30,529 nucleotides of DNA. It comes from Phytophthora quininea (taxonomy: Eukaryota > Oomycota > Peronosporomycetes > Peronosporales > Peronosporaceae). The notes below the pieces were generated by a model. The model was not told where the DNA came from. It saw nothing but the letters and a program-made list of their open reading frames with translations, and searched no databases. The translations under genes were made by a program, and so were the position numbers. The stretch spans positions 1-30,529 of the forward strand of contig JAAVTG010000895.1 in NCBI GenBank assembly GCA_011947345.1. The letters are read 5' to 3'. Positions 9,540 through 19,322 of the stretch are shown here, piece after piece (within the stretch, counting starts at the first letter, position 1; each line of letters opens with the position of its first letter).

Positions 9540-10173
9540 AAGTTGTCGTAAAATAGCCGTGTTCTCCCCGTCAAACCATCAAGCTCCAGCACTTTCATGA
9601 CGTAATCTTGTGGTCGCTTAGTCATACCAAATGCCAAGTTTGTTAAAAAAATATGGCTCGAAAAAGCACAAAATGGGCATCAAAGTTGTCCGGCTTAACA
9701 ACGTACTCTGTCGTCATTGCGTTGTGGTCGAACATGTTGACGTAGGTCGCGTAGATCTTCAACTCATCCGTGTTCTTCATGAGCATCACTGGTATTTCTC
9801 AAGGCCGAGCAACGTCCAGACTTGGTGGGTAGAAACGTCCTTGCTTAGCAGATTCTCTGGTGCGAAACTTCGCCAGGTATCTCTGGTAGAACTTGTAATT
9901 CTTGGCGTTCGTGAGCGTCTTTCCAGATTTGTTGTCCAACTTTAAACTTCTCTTGACTTTGTCGGGCGACCAGTATCGCTCGAACCAGTCGTCAATTTTC
10001 GCCCATTTCGCTGCCTCCTTAGCTTTCTTGGCAGCTCTCAGCTTCGCAGCAAGTGAAGATACAACAGAAGGTTGAACCTCTCTTCACCAACTGGATCGGT
10101 CGATTCTGCCACTACGACAGTCCTCAAGTAAAATGGCTACCACTATTAGCAGAAGCAAACGATGCTGAAACAT
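9540..10173 (-). pseudogene. Decayed RXLR/WY-type effector copy (copy e)
   Basis: An ATG at 10171-10173 begins a signal-peptide-like segment (MFQHRLLLLIVVAIL). After frame changes this is followed by GEER near 10080, a long Ala/Lys-rich helix and WAKIDDWFERYWSPDKVKR near 9960-10010. NAKNYKFYQRYLAKF comes next near 9870-9905, then YATYVNMFDHNAM near 9715-9755. The tail reads KRPQDYVMKVLELDGLTGR near 9560-9620. The layout matches the neighbour at 10373-11076 along its length. A clear RXLR is not seen; CRSGR lies at about that place. There are at least four frame breaks plus a stop after the middle motif, so I call it a pseudogene, though part of the damage could be sequencing error. Confidence 0.7.
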
Positions 10174-10372
10174 TTCAAGTTTCATGGCTGGATAGAGAGA
10201 ATTGAAAGCTGGCTCAAGATCAAGACTGCGTGCCATTGCAAACGATTTGAAAGCTTCGCTCTTGTTTACGAGACGCTGATGATTGGGAACGAGAGCAGCA
10301 AGATGATGGAACGCATGTTCTCCGACTACTACAAGGCACGTCGAGACCATCTCATTGGGTTCCTTGACCGTA

Positions 10373-11076
10373 CTACATTTTGGCCGTGGCGTCCAGATAC
10401 CATTTGAAGTATGGAAAGTTGGCGTTTTCCGTGAGATCCGCCCCGGTTCTCCCTGTTAGTCCTAGCGATGCTTTGACATATTCTTAGGGTCTTTTTGCCG
10501 CGGATCGAGCAGCCAGTTTCACAACAAACTCGGTTCGAGACTGTGGAGAATACGTCTCAATAAGGGTTGGACTTGGAAATTTCTTGGCTGCGATGGCCTT
10601 GTCGTCGAACATGTTGACATATTTGATATAGATCTCGATTTCCTCGGATTCCACCAGCCGTTTGGATGCCTTGAGCTTCTCGAGACCAAGTAGATTCCAG
10701 ACGTTGAGGGTTGGAAGATCTCGCTTCGCCAACTCCTCCAGGCGTCCTTCAAACTTTACCAAAAAGCCGTGATAGTACTCGTAGTTCTTGGCCTTCTTCA
10801 GTTTTTTGCCGTACTTTTCCCCAGCTTTAAATCTCGTCTCACCTGCTCCGGGGTCCGGTATCGCTCAAACCAGTCGTCGACTTGGTCCCACTTGGCTTTC
10901 TTGGTAGCTCTCGCTTTTGCGGTAAAATATGATAAAACAGGGATGTTTACCCTCTCTTCCGAGCTGCAGCCAATGCCGAGCCTCAAACTTCGTCCATTTT
11001 CAGTCGCCGAAGCCGCAGCAGTAGTGGCGATGCAGGCGAGACAAATAACAGGTAGTGCAATGTCATGCCAAAACAT
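10373..11076 (-). pseudogene. RXLR-EER effector with WY-type fold, nearly intact (copy f)
   Basis: This is the best preserved of the cluster. The predicted signal peptide (about residues 1-23, start ATG at 11074-11076) is followed by RSLR at residues 29-32 and EER at 40-42, the canonical oomycete host-translocation signature. A helical effector domain follows: KWDQVDDWFERYRTPEQVR, NVWNLLGLEKL, EIEIYIKYVNMFDDKAIAA and a C-terminal LTENANFPYFKWYL. Such proteins are secreted, and many act inside plant cells on immunity; the target cannot be predicted. Two lesions are seen. One is a frame break in the TTTTCCCC run at 10815-10822, which fits one lost base. The other is an in-frame TAA just before EYVKASLGL near 10485, which looks like a base substitution. 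The gene is therefore either recently dead, a bad allele, or mis-sequenced. The terminal stop is TAG at 10373-10375. An in-frame extension to 11298 has no start-like features and is ignored. Confidence 0.82.
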
Positions 11077-11298
11077 CGTAGGCGAGGAATGAAGACCAAG
11101 CGGGTGGCGAATTGAGAACTGGTGGTATCGACCAGGAAATATGTTATCTGAAAAGAAAAGATGACGAGAAGCATCAACAGTTGATACTAAAGCTAGATGG
11201 GGACACGCAATCAACGTGTTATTGAATACGAAAGCAATGCTGCGGTAGTTGCGATGAGCATAGTGGCGACGGGCATATAACGACAACAACTGTAACAA
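11077..11298. other. Intergenic region upstream of the RXLR-EER gene
   Basis: About 220 bp between the effector start and the end of the fascin-like gene. It presumably contains the effector promoter. No further motif is convincing. Confidence 0.35.
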
Positions 11299-11904
11299 TC
11301 ACTCCTTGTCCACCAGCACGGCCTCCAGCGTCGAGCTGTGGTCGTTGACGAGCTCGCTGTTATCGAAGAGGTGCGTCACGATCTGCTCGATCTCGTCGGC
11401 CGACCTGCCGTACTTGATGAGCGTCAGCACGAAGTCGTGACGCGCTTTGCCGAGCAGCGCGTTGCTGGTCTGCGTCTGGTTGACTGCAACTGGTGCAGCG
11501 TTGCGAGGCTCGAGGATCCTCCAGGCCTCCCAGCCTAGTCGGTTCTCGTTGGCACACTTGACGACGTTGTTGCCGTCGCACTGCAGCACGTTGCCAGTGT
11601 GGCAGGACACGAAGAAGAGCGAGCACTGGGCGTCGGTCTCCATCGTGAAGAGCTCCCAGTCGCCAGTCTTCTTGGCCTCGAAGACGCAGCAGCCGCTGGC
11701 CAGGACGTTGAGGAAGCGCCCGTTGCGGACCGACTGGATGGCCACTTTGTCGCTGCGGACGCGACGCAGCACGAGCTGCTCGTAGAAATCGCGCGTGTCA
11801 AGACACATAGCCTTGTTGGAACCGAGCGGGTTCTGCAGGTTGGTGCGCTTGAACAGCGAGTGCAGAATCACCGGCGTGTCGAAAGGGATTTCAGACAGAT
11901 CCAT
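11299..11904 (-). CDS. Small beta-trefoil/fascin-like protein with conserved C-terminal helix (copy A, intact)
   Basis: This is an intact 201-residue protein starting MDLSEIPFDTPVILHSLFKR. Residues ~55-135 look like two to three beta-trefoil repeats of the fascin type: VAIQSVRNGRFLNVL, WELFTMETDAQCSLFF, GNVLQCDGNNVVKCANE and GWEAWRILEP. The C-terminal part is helical, with the motif DFVLTLIKYGRSADEIEQIV, and ends AVLVDKE. Two relatives lie at 21327-21884 and 22227-22853; the first shares the N-terminus and the last residues almost exactly. There is no signal peptide, so a cytoplasmic role, perhaps ligand or actin binding, is only a guess from the fold. I chose the start at 11904 because copy B starts at the same place. 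The longer in-frame extension to 12321 runs into a neighbouring pseudogene. Confidence 0.8.
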   Translation of the reverse strand: MDLSEIPFDTPVILHSLFKRTNLQNPLGSNKAMCLDTRDFYEQLVLRRVRSDKVAIQSVRNGRFLNVLASGCCVFEAKKTGDWELFTMETDAQCSLFFVSCHTGNVLQCDGNNVVKCANENRLGWEAWRILEPRNAAPVAVNQTQTSNALLGKARHDFVLTLIKYGRSADEIEQIVTHLFDNSELVNDHSSTLEAVLVDKE

Positions 11905-13338
11905 TGGGCGTGAGGTGCTTGGCTTGAGGGAGAATTCGGAAGTGAGCTGGGTTGAAACGACGTAGAAAGAAGTTGAGGCTAAAGTCGGCACCTGCGAAAC
12001 ATATTGTAAATATCTTGCGGAAAGAAGAGTTTTTGCTATACCGAGATCCGCTTGATGTAGATGAAGAGGATCGAAAGCCTGGTCTGGATAAGGCCGCCTT
12101 AATTTTCCAACACGAACGCCAGTTGGCTCAGGGATAGAAACCCCAACGTACGCATCAGCATGGCGATGGTGATAGCGGGTGAGATGAAGCCACACCATCA
12201 CGTTCACACTGCTGGGCAAGATAAGACTTCTCGACATGTCGGGGTGGAAAACGACGGCGCGGTACAAACCTAGAAACATAAGATTTCCGCAGCACATTTC
12301 GCGAGCTAACCCACGCCTCAATTCTTGCTCGCCAAACAGACCCCGAAGTACTGGTAAACCGTGTCTTTGGCCGCGTTCTTAGATTCTTTTTAGCTGCCGT
12401 CAACCGCATCGCCACCTGAACGAAGTTTTCTTTAGCGATAGCGTGTCCCCGTGGGATCATCTTCATCAGAATGTCCAAGTCGTGAAGAATCGCCAAGACG
12501 TCTAACATGGACAGCCAAAAGTGAATCATGTCTACAGTCATGATAGTAGCGGTAGAAACCCAAGACGAAGCACTCTGGAGTGCGCTAGAAATATACAATG
12601 CATTGAAAACCTCGACATTGAAGATGACCGCTTCCGGCTTCAGGTCATTGTGGTCTGTGAGCGCTCGGCTGATCCAATTCTTAACAATAATTTTGATAAC
12701 TGGCAGCACCCAATGACAAATACGGCTTGATCGACGCCGTTGAACGATTTAAACCCGAAAATGTAGACTGGGTAAGCGCCAACTAGCAATTCAGGACAGT
12801 CATTTGCTGATCCATCTCTTTCTGGACTGCAGGGTCCGTTTTCAAGGCCGCACCCCAGAAAATGGCAAAGCATATGCCAAAAACAACCACCGAAGGTGGG
12901 GAAGCGAGTAGCATACTAAATGGTACAGGGAATACGGTTGCAGAAGCAACAGCACAAAGTGTTAGCGACGCTGCAGTTCCAGACAAAAGTCCAACGCATA
13001 TGTTTTGCCACGACTTGACCGTCAGCATTGGAATATTCTGACCCATTTGGTAAACCATGGCGCTGACCATGATCCACGCTATAACCCCATCTCGAAGTAC
13101 GAAGACCCAGTTCTTATCGATCCCTTCTTCAGGCGGTGCCAGAGGCACTGCTTCGATCAAAACTGCTAGCATTGAGAGACGGCATTGGCGTTAGAAGACA
13201 TATTGTCAGGAGTGGGAGCTCGTCAGTGTGCCTGTAAACAATTGTGGTTGTTAAAGCGGAGTATTGACAATGAAATTCCACTTGCATGGAAAGCCATGCT
13301 GTCCAGAGCCAAAGAAGTCCACGTCGAAGCCGCCGCAT
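11905..13338 (-). pseudogene. Broken member of an oomycete multipass membrane family (copy 1)
   Basis: Several minus-frame pieces line up with the genes at 13584-15319 and 19323-21175. They include an N-terminal WTAWLSMQVEF (start ATG 13336-13338), EAVPLAPPEEGIDKNWVFVL, TVFPVPFSMLLASPP, YPVYIFGFKSFNGVDQAVFV and VIFNVEVFNALYISSALQSA. GLYRAVVFH follows, then LSQLAFVLEN and a last exon beginning GADFSL behind a CAG acceptor. About 100 residues are absent between the AWVSSRN segment and GLYRAVVFH; the paralogs carry the ETIFSR..ERA and VEYVEVVLP segments there. With at least four frame breaks as well, this is a real pseudogene. Its last exon runs directly into the start of the fascin-like gene, the reading frame overlapping it by 14 bases (to 11891). 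Confidence 0.72.
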
Positions 13339-13583
13339 GCTGAAAGAATAGTGAATAAAATACTCGTCGGCATTTAGCTAGAAGCCAAAATATCTGCAAC
13401 TGAAACCCGAAAGCCATTATTGTCGTGCACAACCTGGAGAATGGAAATTGGTAGGGCGTCTCGGCCACGTTAACTATCGCCTCTTCAAAAACAAACCCTT
13501 GTCTCAAAAGTCGAAGCGAACAAGAGGCACCCCTCTACGAGAACCACATCAAAGTAGCTGATAATCTCCGTCTTAATGGCATT
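13339..13583. other. Spacer between membrane-family copies 1 and 2
   Basis: About 245 bp. A minus frame of 94 codons crosses it but shows no recognisable domain. It probably contains the former promoter of copy 1. Confidence 0.3.
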
Positions 13584-15319
13584 TTAAGGTTTTGATAGCC
13601 ATCGGTACTTGAAGCTGAAGTCGGTTCCTGAAGCAACATCAAAAGAAAGTAACGGGGCGATCAGAACTTAAAGCATCACTTAAGACAACTCGACAACTCA
13701 CCTAAGTGCACGAGTGAAACCTGCATCACATAGACAAATACGATGAGCAATTTGACCTGAATCTTTTCCGCTTGCTTATCTAGCACAAACGCCAGCTGCC
13801 GTGGCAACGAAATTCCCAAAACACGCTTTATCACGAGTACTGACACAGTAAATGAGCAAAACTCGAGCGACGCATACATGAGCACACTCAGGATTGAGGC
13901 TGATAGACGGGCACTCGAAAGATCGGCCAACGAAGGGTAATACGCCTTGTTGTGCATGTGGAACAGAACAATGCGGTGTAGACCTGCGCATATATTTGTT
14001 AGTTGCCGATCTGAAGTCGAGTTCATAGAAATACAAAGACTTACAGTGAATTATTGGCAGCACCACCTCGACATACTCGACCAGAATCATATACTCTGTG
14101 AAATAGAGTACGCGTGTCGTCCTACTGATAAAACGTGCTCGCTCTGCTCGAGAAAATATTGTTTCAAGGGTTGTCGGTCCTGACGTTGTTGTCTGTAGTT
14201 GTTGGTATTGCATGGGGACGACTTGCGTGAGTTGGAATCCCGCGCTTTTGTTCTTTCGACCAAAACGGAATGGATACTTCCTTGAAGTTGGCTTCACGCG
14301 ACGCTGTACGTTCGTCAAAATACCTTCAGTAGTCACAGAAACACGTTTCTTATGATGCAGCTTCAGTTTGGTATCGATTGCAACAAGCTTCAAGGCGATC
14401 TGCACCAAATTTTCTTTCGCCTCGGGCAGTTCAGGTGGGATTCTCTCCATTAACACTTTCACTTCATGGTAAATCTCCTTCATATCCAAGAAGGAAACCC
14501 ACAAATGCATCAAATCTATCGCCATGATGATGCCAGTCGCTGTCCACGACGTTGAATTTTGCAATGCATTCGCAACGTAAAGGGAATGGAAAATCTCGAC
14601 AATAAAAATGACAGTCTCGGGTCGCTGGTCGTTATGTCCTGCGAGAGCGTAGCTGATACAGTTCTTAGCCGATATTTTCATGATGGGCAGCACCAGAACA
14701 AATAGTGCCTGACCAACTCCAGTCAGCGATCGGTATCCGGAGATGTAGAGTGGATATATGAACGTCAGCATGGCTTGGCAGTGTTGCACCATCAATTGGC
14801 TTTTGATGTCCTCCCATAACGATGGATCTGCTCTCCATCGAGATCCCCACATGTGGTAAAAGAATCCACATACAACCGTCAGATTCAGCGGCGCACCAGC
14901 AAGAAAACCAAATGGTAGTGGGAACACCGCCGAGAAGAGACCATGAAGACAGCACCGATTCCTGTCGTTCCGCCCACAATTGAAATGATGGCAGTCTGCC
15001 TAAGAGTTAGTTTCAGCCGAGGCGCGCCCTGGCTCATTTGAATCAATAATGAAAAATCTATGAAAACAATCATGGATCGCAGGAAAAAGACCCAGTTCGC
15101 ATAGACTCCAGCTTCTGGTGGTGCCAGTGGCGCCGCTTCGTTCAGCAATGCCAACGCGAGACATGGCAATGGAGTCAGCAAGCACACTTGAGCAAGTCGA
15201 CTGCTGGAGATACTGTCTGTGTAGCTGTCAAGCTGTCGCAGTCGATCTACAGAATACCGGCCTTGGAATTCAACTTGTACAGCCATCCATGCCTTCCACA
15301 ACTTCTGGGGCCACTTCAT
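13584..15319 (-). CDS. Oomycete multipass membrane protein (copy 2)
   Basis: This is a predicted protein of about 533 residues with roughly eight to ten hydrophobic segments. It belongs to a large family that I recognise from Phytophthora genomes only as 'transmembrane protein' of unknown function. Landmarks in order: KLWKAWMAVQVEFQGRYSV near the N-terminus, TPLPCLALALLNEAAPLAPP, NWVFFLRSM, VFPLPFGFLAGAP, WRADPSLWEDIKSQL, FIYPLYISG, VIFIVEIFHSLYVANALQNS, a basic cytoplasmic-type loop, ETIFSRAERARF, YMILVEYVEVVLP and FHMHNKAYYPSLADLSSA. Two short GT-AG introns are visible. One is 13984-14044 (GTAAGT..GCAG, 61 nt) after the VEYVEVVLPIIHC codons; the other is 13629-13701 (GTGAGT..TCAG, 73 nt) before the last 15 codons. 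A frame break near 14930-14942 fits one lost base. Transport is plausible from topology but unproven. Confidence 0.72.
13629..13701 (-). other. Intron 2 of membrane gene copy 2
   Basis: GTGAGT donor and TTCAG acceptor, 73 nt. The final exon behind it (ending WLSKP) matches the last exon of copy 3 in position and in its D-F-S-F-K start. Confidence 0.75.
13984..14044 (-). other. Intron 1 of membrane gene copy 2
   Basis: GTAAGT donor and GCGCAG acceptor, 61 nt. Splicing joins a TGT codon and continues LHRIVLFHMHN. The same intron position is used in copy 3 (19703-19759). Confidence 0.8.
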
Positions 15320-15495
15320 GGAAGTCTAAGCGTGAGTGGGCGCTACTTTTAGCTAACTGCGCAGATGACGAGCCCGCGCAAATAGTGCAAAAACAATCGG
15401 ATACGCCAGTGCCCACGTCGTAACAAGAACAAAGTATGATCACATCACGCACGTGATCAATCTACAGTACTGACACTCCAAGAGTTGTAACAACT
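15320..15495. other. Short spacer upstream of membrane copy 2
   Basis: About 175 bp that should contain the promoter of the membrane gene. A palindromic CACGTG-containing stretch (ATCACGCACGTGAT) lies at 15443-15456. No gene is seen. Confidence 0.3.
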
Positions 15496-18400
15496 TCATT
15501 TGCCAACCAACGACCGCCGAAAAGCTGCGATGCCGTCTTGGAGTTCTTCATCGTCTTCCTCATCGTCATCGTCGTCGCTTTCGCCATCATCAGACGAGTG
15601 CTCAGCAGGTGTGGAAAGCGGTGGAAGGTCGACTCGCATGGCTCGTGTGTCCGGCTGCAGTCGATGCAGCCGCGAGGCCAATGCGTTATTAATTTTGACT
15701 GTATCCATTTGGTCCCTCGATTCGTTGAGCGAGTCGGTGAGCTGATGGATCGTGCGCTGTAACTCGAGGTTCTGTGCTGCAAGTCCCCGCGCACCCTTTT
15801 CCTTATCGCTCAAGCCGTTGACCACACTCTTCAGCTTGTCCATTTCATCCGTTTTCCTTTTAGCATCTGCTTTCACCAATGCAAGCTCGGTTTCGAGGGC
15901 ACCGCGCTCCTCAAGTTGCTCTCCGATTGTGTTGAGCGATAAATCCTTGCTTGCTCGTACAATCCTGCGGAGCTCGTTCGACAGCTCGTTCGACTTCGCG
16001 CGCAACGTGTTACGCTCAGCGACCAAAGCTACTTGCTCCTCTTGGAGCCTGGCAATTTGGACTTGCTGGACTTTAATCTGCTGCTGCAGGTCATTGGCGC
16101 TCACAGTAGCAACGTTGCCCGACCAGACATCCCGTTGAAAGCCTGAAGATGACAATCCAACCGAATCAGTACTGGTAGCTCCATCCAAAAATTGATCCTC
16201 TGTCTGCACTCCCTGTTCTTGCATCTCCGATGCGGTGCTTAGCGCTTGCTGCAACTCGTCGCGACACAAGGCATGCTTTCGTTCTTCAGCCTCCAGTTTC
16301 ATACGCAAATTTTGAATTTCGCGCGCTTGCGTACTGCATTGCCCCGGAACTTTTCGAGCTGACGAATCTTCAGTTGCTGAAGTTCGATGCGGTTGTCCTT
16401 CACCTCCAAGGACGCTTCGAGGAGCTTCTTCTCCTGCTCGGTGGACTTTAAAAGGCTAGACAACGAAGCCATTTTATTCCTCAGCGTCGCGATTTCCTTG
16501 TCCTGGGCAGCGATTCGGCCTTCCACAAAGCCATCGCTAGCAGCGATGCTGTTGGCACTTAACCCTTTAAAGCCGTTCTTGCTAGCTTTGAGCGCTGCTT
16601 TCGGAGGGGTTGCAGCTGGGGTTGTCGGGCTGGAGTCTGGGCCATTGCCTTCTGAGGAATCTAGTTCCAGGCCAACTAAATCACTAAAACGCACAGAGCT
16701 CATCGATCCTTCGCTTTGCAAACGACCTAGGCCGGTTTTCCTGGCCTCGGGGGACACGACTGCTTGTGAAGATGGCGTAGTTGCCGTTGTAGGAGATCCA
16801 GCAGTGCTAGCAGTAGCGACGGAATGGTTAGCTGGGGACAAAGCCCCAAACGAAGAACTAACTACGCCAGCAAGTGACGGGGCGGTTGAGGTGTCAGCTG
16901 CGAACGCAGGATCCATGAACAAGCTCCTCTCATCGCTCTGAGCTTGACCTTCTTGGTCTGGCGTAAGAACACGAGCCCGGAATTTCCGAATTAGAAGAGT
17001 GAGAATGTCGCGATGCTGGCGATTTTGGGCAACCAAGAAGAAGCACGAGAGAGACCAAACTGCACCTGGCGGTTCTTCAGGTCGCATATGTCTCCCTCGC
17101 GATTGCCCAAGAAGCCGCCAAATTCTTGCACCTTCAGCGTAAAGCGCAACTGGTCCGCCGGGTCGAGTAGTATTTGCAAGAACGGACTGTACTCAGCCTT
17201 GACCACTACACCACCTTCGTCCTCGTCCTCCGAAATTTTAACGAGAGCGACACAGTCAGCAGAGATCTTTATCTGGAAGCTATCGTGCTCGTTGCTCGCC
17301 AAAGTCGCAGAGAACGATCCCGCCCCAGCTTCTAGCAGCACATCCACCATGTTGCCAACCGCTGGATCCAGTACCAGAGGCTGAGGCATCTCCACCACGC
17401 GCTTGAATTGCGGAAAGCGAAGCGATTCACATTGTAGAGATAGAACTGCACCTACGTCATCCACTGACGGAAAATAAGGACAGCGGTTCACGTGTTTTAT
17501 CAGCTGTATGTCATTGTCCGGCGGGAACGTCCGGTACCATGTGAGCGCAAACTCGTGAACATCTTCGTCCAAAACACCCACAAACCGGCCACCTGTTGTG
17601 ACTGCTACGAGTGGCGTTGAATGCTGCACGTCTTCTGGCTTTGCATCTGCCGAAGTCTTGCGACGACGTCCTCCAGACGAGGAATTGTGCGGTTTGATCG
17701 CTAGGTTTTCCATCCATCCTTTGACTACTGACTTGTCTTCCTCTGGTCTGGAAGACTTGTTGCCCATGATTCGGAACAAGCTCTTTACTCCATCGCTTCC
17801 TGTGTTTCGCACTTTGTCCAGTGAGACGCCAAACTTTCCTGTGTTTTTCTCTGACGTTGTCGAGGTGGTCGATGGCGAGCGCGGAACTCCGCCACCGTTC
17901 AGCGACCCACTGCTCTTTTGGTCGAATGATCCCGACCGGCTCATTTTTCCCAGCTTGGACGACCAGTTACTCGACGGAGACGTTGGTGGTAAAGGACTGC
18001 TCGAATATTTTCTTTCCGGCGAATGAGTTTGTTGTTGCTGACGGTGTTGTTTGTCGTGCTCTTCTCGATTAGACTGGAAGCAGTGAAAGGTCAGCGTGAG
18101 TGGGAACGTGGCCTCCTTGGCTGTTGTAATGATGTCGGCGAACTCCATCTTCGCCACCGATACTTTATTAATCAATACCAGTTCGTCATTAGGGAAAATC
18201 CGTCCGGAAGCTTCTGCATCGGCCATACTCCCATCGGGTTTCCTCCGAAAGCCCTTCACTTTCGCTCCAGTGCCATCGTCTCGTGAGAACAAGTCCATAA
18301 ACAAAGGCCCGGGCGTCGGGTAGACCACCTCTACTGTCTGCATCGCTCCTTTGGGCGATTTGGCCTTGGCAAAGTCCGAGATTCCGGACAGCAAGTTGTC

Positions 18401-18841
18401 CATGAACCCCGTCGTCTTCACTGAGATGGGTAGCAACGGACCCGCTCCTTCCTTCTCTCCATTGATCCGTAGAGCGGACTCAGAGTGAGCAGGGCTGGCT
18501 AAATACGGGACAGCTGCAGGTTTCAGCGGAGAAGCTGCATGGTGCTCTGCTCGTAAGTTACTGTCCGATTGGGTTCGTCTGCGCGGATCCCAGAAGCCCG
18601 GGGAAGGACTGCCCAGGGTAGATTCGTCTTGGCGATAGACTGGGACCACTACTGGAGACACTGGGAGCGTGAGAGCCTTCGGCCGTCCACTGGGAACTTG
18701 ATAGCTAGGATCGTCTTGAGAAGCCGGCGATAACTCCGCTTGTAGGGAGTTGTCGGAGGCTGCGGGTACACTGTCGTCTGCACCGTTCATCTGCGCGTCT
18801 AAAGATGCTGCTTGGGCGTCTGATGAGCCGTTGTGGGCCAT
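15496..18841 (-). CDS. PDZ-like domain protein with long C-terminal coiled coil
   Basis: This is one long gene of about 1,115 residues. A disordered Ser/Pro-rich N-terminus is followed by a PDZ-like fold (about residues 165-260: GPLFMDLFSRDDGTGAKV, FPNDELVLINKVSVAKMEF, PLTLTFHC) and a long Ser-rich linker. A beta-rich region of unknown family comes next (about 430-615, with GVLDEDVHEFALTWYRTFPP), then another linker, then a long coiled coil (LRNKMASLSSLLKSTEQEKK, QVQIARLQEEQVALVAERN) ending in an acidic stretch of D and E. It looks like a cytoplasmic scaffold or tether. Two frame breaks (near 17031-17045 and 16325-16345) each fit one lost base. I take the start MAHNGSS at 18839-18841. The frame stays open to 18943, but that extension looks like untranslated leader. 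Confidence 0.75.
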
Positions 18842-19322
18842 GCTACCTGCTGCCGCAGCAACGAAGAGTGGCAAGCTGAAGGTAAAGTGGATTTTACAAG
18901 ACGTTGATTGGCGGAATATCCATATCAGGAAAAAGTTACCCAAGAATGTTGTGTGCGCACTCTTACATCGACTTCATACATGGATTTACTTTCTTTTACC
19001 TAAGCAATCCGTATGCGGCCAGGCTATGACAATTCCTTGCCAATTCGACAGCATTCAAACTTGTTGCGACACAATTCGAATTCAGAAAGAAGGCCAACTC
19101 GAATAAAGACTCTGCAGCGTAGTACAATGTCTGAAACGGGGTGTCCAAGAAGAGATCTGCTACGTGAACAAGTCGTTGGGCTCGGAGGGGTATCCGGAAC
19201 GCAGCTCACCAAGCATGCCAACTATCGCTTCTTTCGGAAATACCTGGTCGGAAGCTTTGTCAGGAGTATTGTGCTTACTCCACTCGTCGGACTTGTGTGT
19301 TAGTTCCCAACACACAAATTAC
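18842..19322. other. Intergenic region
   Basis: About 480 bp between the scaffold gene start and the end of membrane copy 3. A 96-codon plus-strand frame (19013-19303) contains a stretch ending FVRSIVLTPLVGLVC that is faintly like the N-terminal membrane segment of the neighbouring family. It lacks the other landmarks, so I do not call it a gene. Confidence 0.35.

Noticed and set aside
10162..10407. 81-codon plus-strand frame between effector copies e and f
   Set aside because: It lies opposite the effector leader and tail sequences and has no recognisable features.
11905..12321. N-terminal extension of the fascin-like gene A to 340 residues
   Set aside because: The extension reads through remains of a membrane-family pseudogene in the wrong frame; copy B starts at the same internal Met.
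19013..19303. 96-codon plus-strand frame with a hydrophobic end
   Set aside because: Faint similarity to the membrane family N-terminus, but the other landmarks are missing; not enough for a gene call.
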